Assembly: GCF_036067295.1 (NCBI RefSeq)
Contig: NZ_CP107954.1
Coordinates: 6,696,001-6,760,000 of the forward strand
Direction of reading: 5' to 3'
Length of the DNA stretch: 64,000 nucleotides
Source: Kribbella sp. NBC_00382
GTDB taxonomy: Bacteria; Actinomycetota; Actinomycetes; Propionibacteriales; Kribbellaceae
The notes beneath the pieces are model-generated. The model did no database searches. It had not been told where the DNA came from and worked only from the letters and a program-made list of their open reading frames with translations. Position numbers and translations under genes: made by a program. Numbering within the stretch: position 1 is the first letter of the stretch; each line of letters starts with the position of its first letter. Below are positions 62,127-64,000 of the stretch, piece by piece.

Positions 62127-63363
62127 CCCGTCGAAGCGGGTCGCAGGCGAGGGCGATCTCATCCAGAGACTGCCCGATCGGTGCTGCAGGCAACTTCTCA
62201 CCGTCGCGCAGGCGGAGGGCGATCGCGCCGTCCGCCGCCTCGCGCGCACCGATGACAGCCTGGTACGGCGCCAGCCGATTCTCCCGGATCCGCGCACCCA
62301 GCGACCCCTCGTCGGCATGCGCGATCTCCACTCGGAGACCGCGATCCCGCGCCCGCCGCGCAACCTGCTCGGCAGCCTTCTCCTCATCGTCCGAGATCGG
62401 CAGTACTACGAGTTGCACCGGCGCAAGCCAAGCCGGGAACGCGCCGCCATGCACCTCGATCAAATGCGCCACCGCCCTCTCGATGCTGCCCACGATCGCC
62501 CGATGCACCATCACCGGCCGATGCTTGTTGCCGTCAGCACCGATGTACTCCAGCCCGAACGCCTCCGGCTGGTGGAAATCAACTTGAATGGTCGAAAGGG
62601 TCGACTCGCGCCCGGCCGAATCGAGAATCTGGATGTCGATCTTCGGCCCGTAGAACGCCGCCTCCCCCGGCTCCTCGGAGTACTCCACCCCCGCCTTCTC
62701 CAACACGTCACGCAGCAGATCAGCCGCCACCGCCCAGCTCTCGGCTGAGCCGACGTACTTGCTCGACGGATCGCCAAACCGAGCGTCAGCAGCGGGAAGC
62801 GAGAGCACATAGCCCGACGCGCTGATCCCGAGATCGCGGTGTGCCTGCTTGATCAGTTCGAGCGCTGCCAACGCCTCGTCGGCGACCTGCTCGAGCATGC
62901 AGAAGATGTGCCCGTCGTTCAGCTGCATCGCGCGGACTCTGGTCAGCCCGCCCAGTACGCCGGACAGCTCAGAGCGGTACTGCCCACCAAGCTCGGCCAT
63001 CCGCAGAGGCAACTCGCGATAGCTGTGCGCCCGCGATCGGAACATCAGCGCGTGATGCGGGCACAGGCTGGGTCGCAGGACGACCTCCTCGCCGCCGATG
63101 GACATCGGCGGGTACATGTCCTCGCTGTACTTCGACCAGTGGCCGGAGATCTCGTAGAGCTCGCGCTTGCCGAGTACAGGTGAGTAGACCTGCTGATAGC
63201 CCGCTCTTCGCTCCACGTCGGCGATGTACCGCTCCAACGCCTGCCGGATCGCGGCACCGGCGGGCAGCCAGTACGGCAGGCCGGCGCCGATCAGCGGGTC
63301 CGAGTCGAACAGGCCGAGCTCGCGGCCGAGCTTGCGGTGGTCGTACTTCGCGACGTTGTTCAT
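62101..63363 (-). CDS. thrS: Threonyl-tRNA synthetase, short form without TGS and editing domains
   Basis: A 420-residue class II synthetase that charges tRNA-Thr. It begins directly with the catalytic-core preamble (HRKLGRELGLFDSD). Motif 2 runs MFRSRAHSYRELPLRMAELGGQYRSE, and motif 3 is in VHRAIVGSIERAVAHLIEVHGG; the anticodon-binding domain occupies about 315-410. Full-length ThrRS has about 640-690 residues; the N-terminal TGS and Ser-tRNA editing domains are absent. The ATG at 63363 has GAGGAG 9 bases upstream. A Thr-rich leader and hairpin precede it. A full-length thrS is expected elsewhere, so this may be an inducible second enzyme. Confidence 0.9.
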   Translation of the reverse strand: MNNVAKYDHRKLGRELGLFDSDPLIGAGLPYWLPAGAAIRQALERYIADVERRAGYQQVYSPVLGKRELYEISGHWSKYSEDMYPPMSIGGEEVVLRPSLCPHHALMFRSRAHSYRELPLRMAELGGQYRSELSGVLGGLTRVRAMQLNDGHIFCMLEQVADEALAALELIKQAHRDLGISASGYVLSLPAADARFGDPSSKYVGSAESWAVAADLLRDVLEKAGVEYSEEPGEAAFYGPKIDIQILDSAGRESTLSTIQVDFHQPEAFGLEYIGADGNKHRPVMVHRAIVGSIERAVAHLIEVHGGAFPAWLAPVQLVVLPISDDEEKAAEQVARRARDRGLRVEIAHADEGSLGARIRENRLAPYQAVIGAREAADGAIALRLRDGEKLPAAPIGQSLDEIALACDPLRRVSEVEADR

Positions 63364-63407
63364 GGTGCTGCACTCCTCAGTGATGAGTGAGGCGAGTGTC
63401 CACATGG

Positions 63408-63439
63408 CGAAGGCCCGGGGCACTCGCCCCGGGGCTTCG
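63408..63439 (-). terminator. Attenuator-like hairpin in the thrS leader
   Basis: A 13-bp stem with one mismatch (63408-63420 with 63427-63439, core CCCCGGGG) and a 6-base loop lies between the leader peptide stop and the thrS start, where premature termination would act. There is no U-run. An upstream small hairpin (GACAG/CTGTC) directly after the leader stop could be the alternative structure. Confidence 0.65.
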
Positions 63440-63457
63440 AAAATCGACAGTCAGCTG

Positions 63458-63511
63458 TCAGCGCGCCGGGACGTACCTCGGCGTCGTCGTCACCACTGCG
63501 CGCTGATTCAT
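63458..63511 (-). CDS. Thr-codon leader peptide of thrS
   Basis: A 17-codon frame MNQRAVVTTTPRYVPAR with three consecutive ACG Thr codons, followed by a hairpin and then thrS. Starvation for charged tRNA-Thr would stall a ribosome at these codons and favour an antiterminator. A GTTGGTGAC precedes the ATG, with a weak ribosome site GGTG. It starts 22 bases after the tesB stop, so it may also be read from that transcript. Confidence 0.68.
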   Translation of the reverse strand: MNQRAVVTTTPRYVPAR

Positions 63512-63533
63512 GTCACCAACGCTAGCAGATGTC

Positions 63534-64000
63534 TCAAGCTTCGTCGTCGTCCAATTCCAGCCCGATCGGCCGGATCAGCCCCTCCTGCGCGACCGACGCG
63601 ACCAGCCGCCCGTCCTGACTGAACAGCCGCCCGGTGGCGAACCCGCGGGCCCCCGACGCGGACGGCGACGCCTGGTCGTACAGCAGCCACTCGTCCGCAC
63701 GGAACGGCCGGTGGAACCACAGCGCATGGTCGATCGAGGCCGGCTGGATCCGCCGGTCGCCGATGATGATGCCGTGCGGCAACAAACTTGCCCCGAGCAA
63801 CGTCAGGTCGCTCGCGTAGGCCAGAACGCAAGCATGCAAGGCGTGATCGTCGGCAAGCTTGCCCGAGGCCTTGATCCAGAACTGCCGCCCGGTGACCCCG
63901 GCCAGCCGGACGTCGAGCGCCGCCCACTCCTTGTTCCAGTCCTCTGCCTTGCGTCCGCTGGCCGCCTCGAAGACCGACGCCAGCGTTGGCGCCTCGTCTG
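63534..64000 (-). CDS. tesB: Acyl-CoA thioesterase II (TesB-like), start outside the window
   Basis: The C-terminal 155 residues of a TesB-type double hot-dog thioesterase that hydrolyses acyl-CoA. Visible blocks are KLADDHALHACVLAYASDLTLLG (catalytic Asp region), SIDHALWFHRPFRADEWLLYDQ and ATGRLFSQDGRLVASVAQEGLIR, the family's C-terminal signature. The reading frame remains open to the right edge. It is upstream of the thrS leader on the same strand. Confidence 0.88.
   Translation of the reverse strand, partial: DEAPTLASVFEAASGRKAEDWNKEWAALDVRLAGVTGRQFWIKASGKLADDHALHACVLAYASDLTLLGASLLPHGIIIGDRRIQPASIDHALWFHRPFRADEWLLYDQASPSASGARGFATGRLFSQDGRLVASVAQEGLIRPIGLELDDDEA

Noticed and set aside
1..64000. 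CRISPR arrays, tRNA or rRNA genes, insertion sequences, integrases
   Set aside because: No regularly spaced repeats, tRNA-like cloverleaf, transposase or integrase motifs were seen on reading, so the islands have no visible mobility gene.

Overview
The window is GC-rich DNA from an actinomycete. Actinobacterial markers include a mycothiol-dependent-type enzyme family, a DUF5753-type HTH regulator, an ECF42-type sigma factor, a Zur box, a LigB-type ATP-dependent ligase, a block matching the FadA2/FabG4/HtdX set of Mycobacterium tuberculosis, and EACC1-type conflict genes. The style suggests a Kribbella-like member of the Propionibacteriales, but the genus is a guess. No rRNA, tRNA, CRISPR array, transposase or integrase was recognised.

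Layout. 1-9.9 kb: end of a sugar-cation type transporter with a PLP decarboxylase, a Dyp peroxidase, two tandem secreted tachylectin-like proteins, LigB with a methyltransferase, a NUDIX hydrolase, and a MarR/epoxide hydrolase operon. 9.9-18 kb: two kinase-like phosphotransferases, a DUF5753 regulator, an ECF42 sigma/DGPF-protein unit with two matching promoter sequences, a snapalysin-like protease, an HTH regulator, and a secreted cysteine protease with a membrane-anchored partner. 18-29 kb: SNF2 helicase, self-contained nitrate reductase/diflavin reductase fusion, alkaline phosphatase, and a zinc ABC importer behind a Zur box.

29.3-32.4 kb is a nitric oxide unit: flavohaemoglobin, a DivIVA-like coiled-coil protein and a bacterial NO synthase. 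A decayed isocitrate lyase/PEP mutase fragment follows, and then the accessory region begins. 32.8-44.3 kb is a defence-like island with three different SIR2-domain proteins (SIR2-GAF, SIR2 paired with a STAND-TPR NTPase, SIR2-TPR), an FRG-domain protein, a membrane-anchored receiver-like protein and two unknown genes. 44.4-53.4 kb holds two copies of a module: a TRAFAC-type GTPase, a small partner, and a secreted I36-like protein. They have decayed reciprocally: the left copy has a broken GTPase, the right copy a broken I36-like gene. Between the copies lie an orphan ctaD, a small Ser/Thr kinase and a secreted Ca-binding-repeat-like protein. 53.8-56.0 kb is an EACC1-caspase pair whose caspase ends in a domain resembling the N-terminal domain of translation factor IF2, a fusion I have not seen described.

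56.4-64 kb returns to core metabolism: an acyl-CoA dehydrogenase diverges from TetR-thiolase-FabG4-MaoC genes. A short threonyl-tRNA synthetase follows, preceded by a 17-residue leader with three consecutive Thr codons and a strong hairpin, the layout of a threonine attenuator. The start of a TesB thioesterase gene lies beyond the right edge.

The best candidates for new biology are the caspase-IF2N protein with EACC1, the SIR2/STAND/FRG/receiver island, the duplicated GTPase module, the NO unit with a DivIVA-like protein, and the Thr leader of the short ThrRS.
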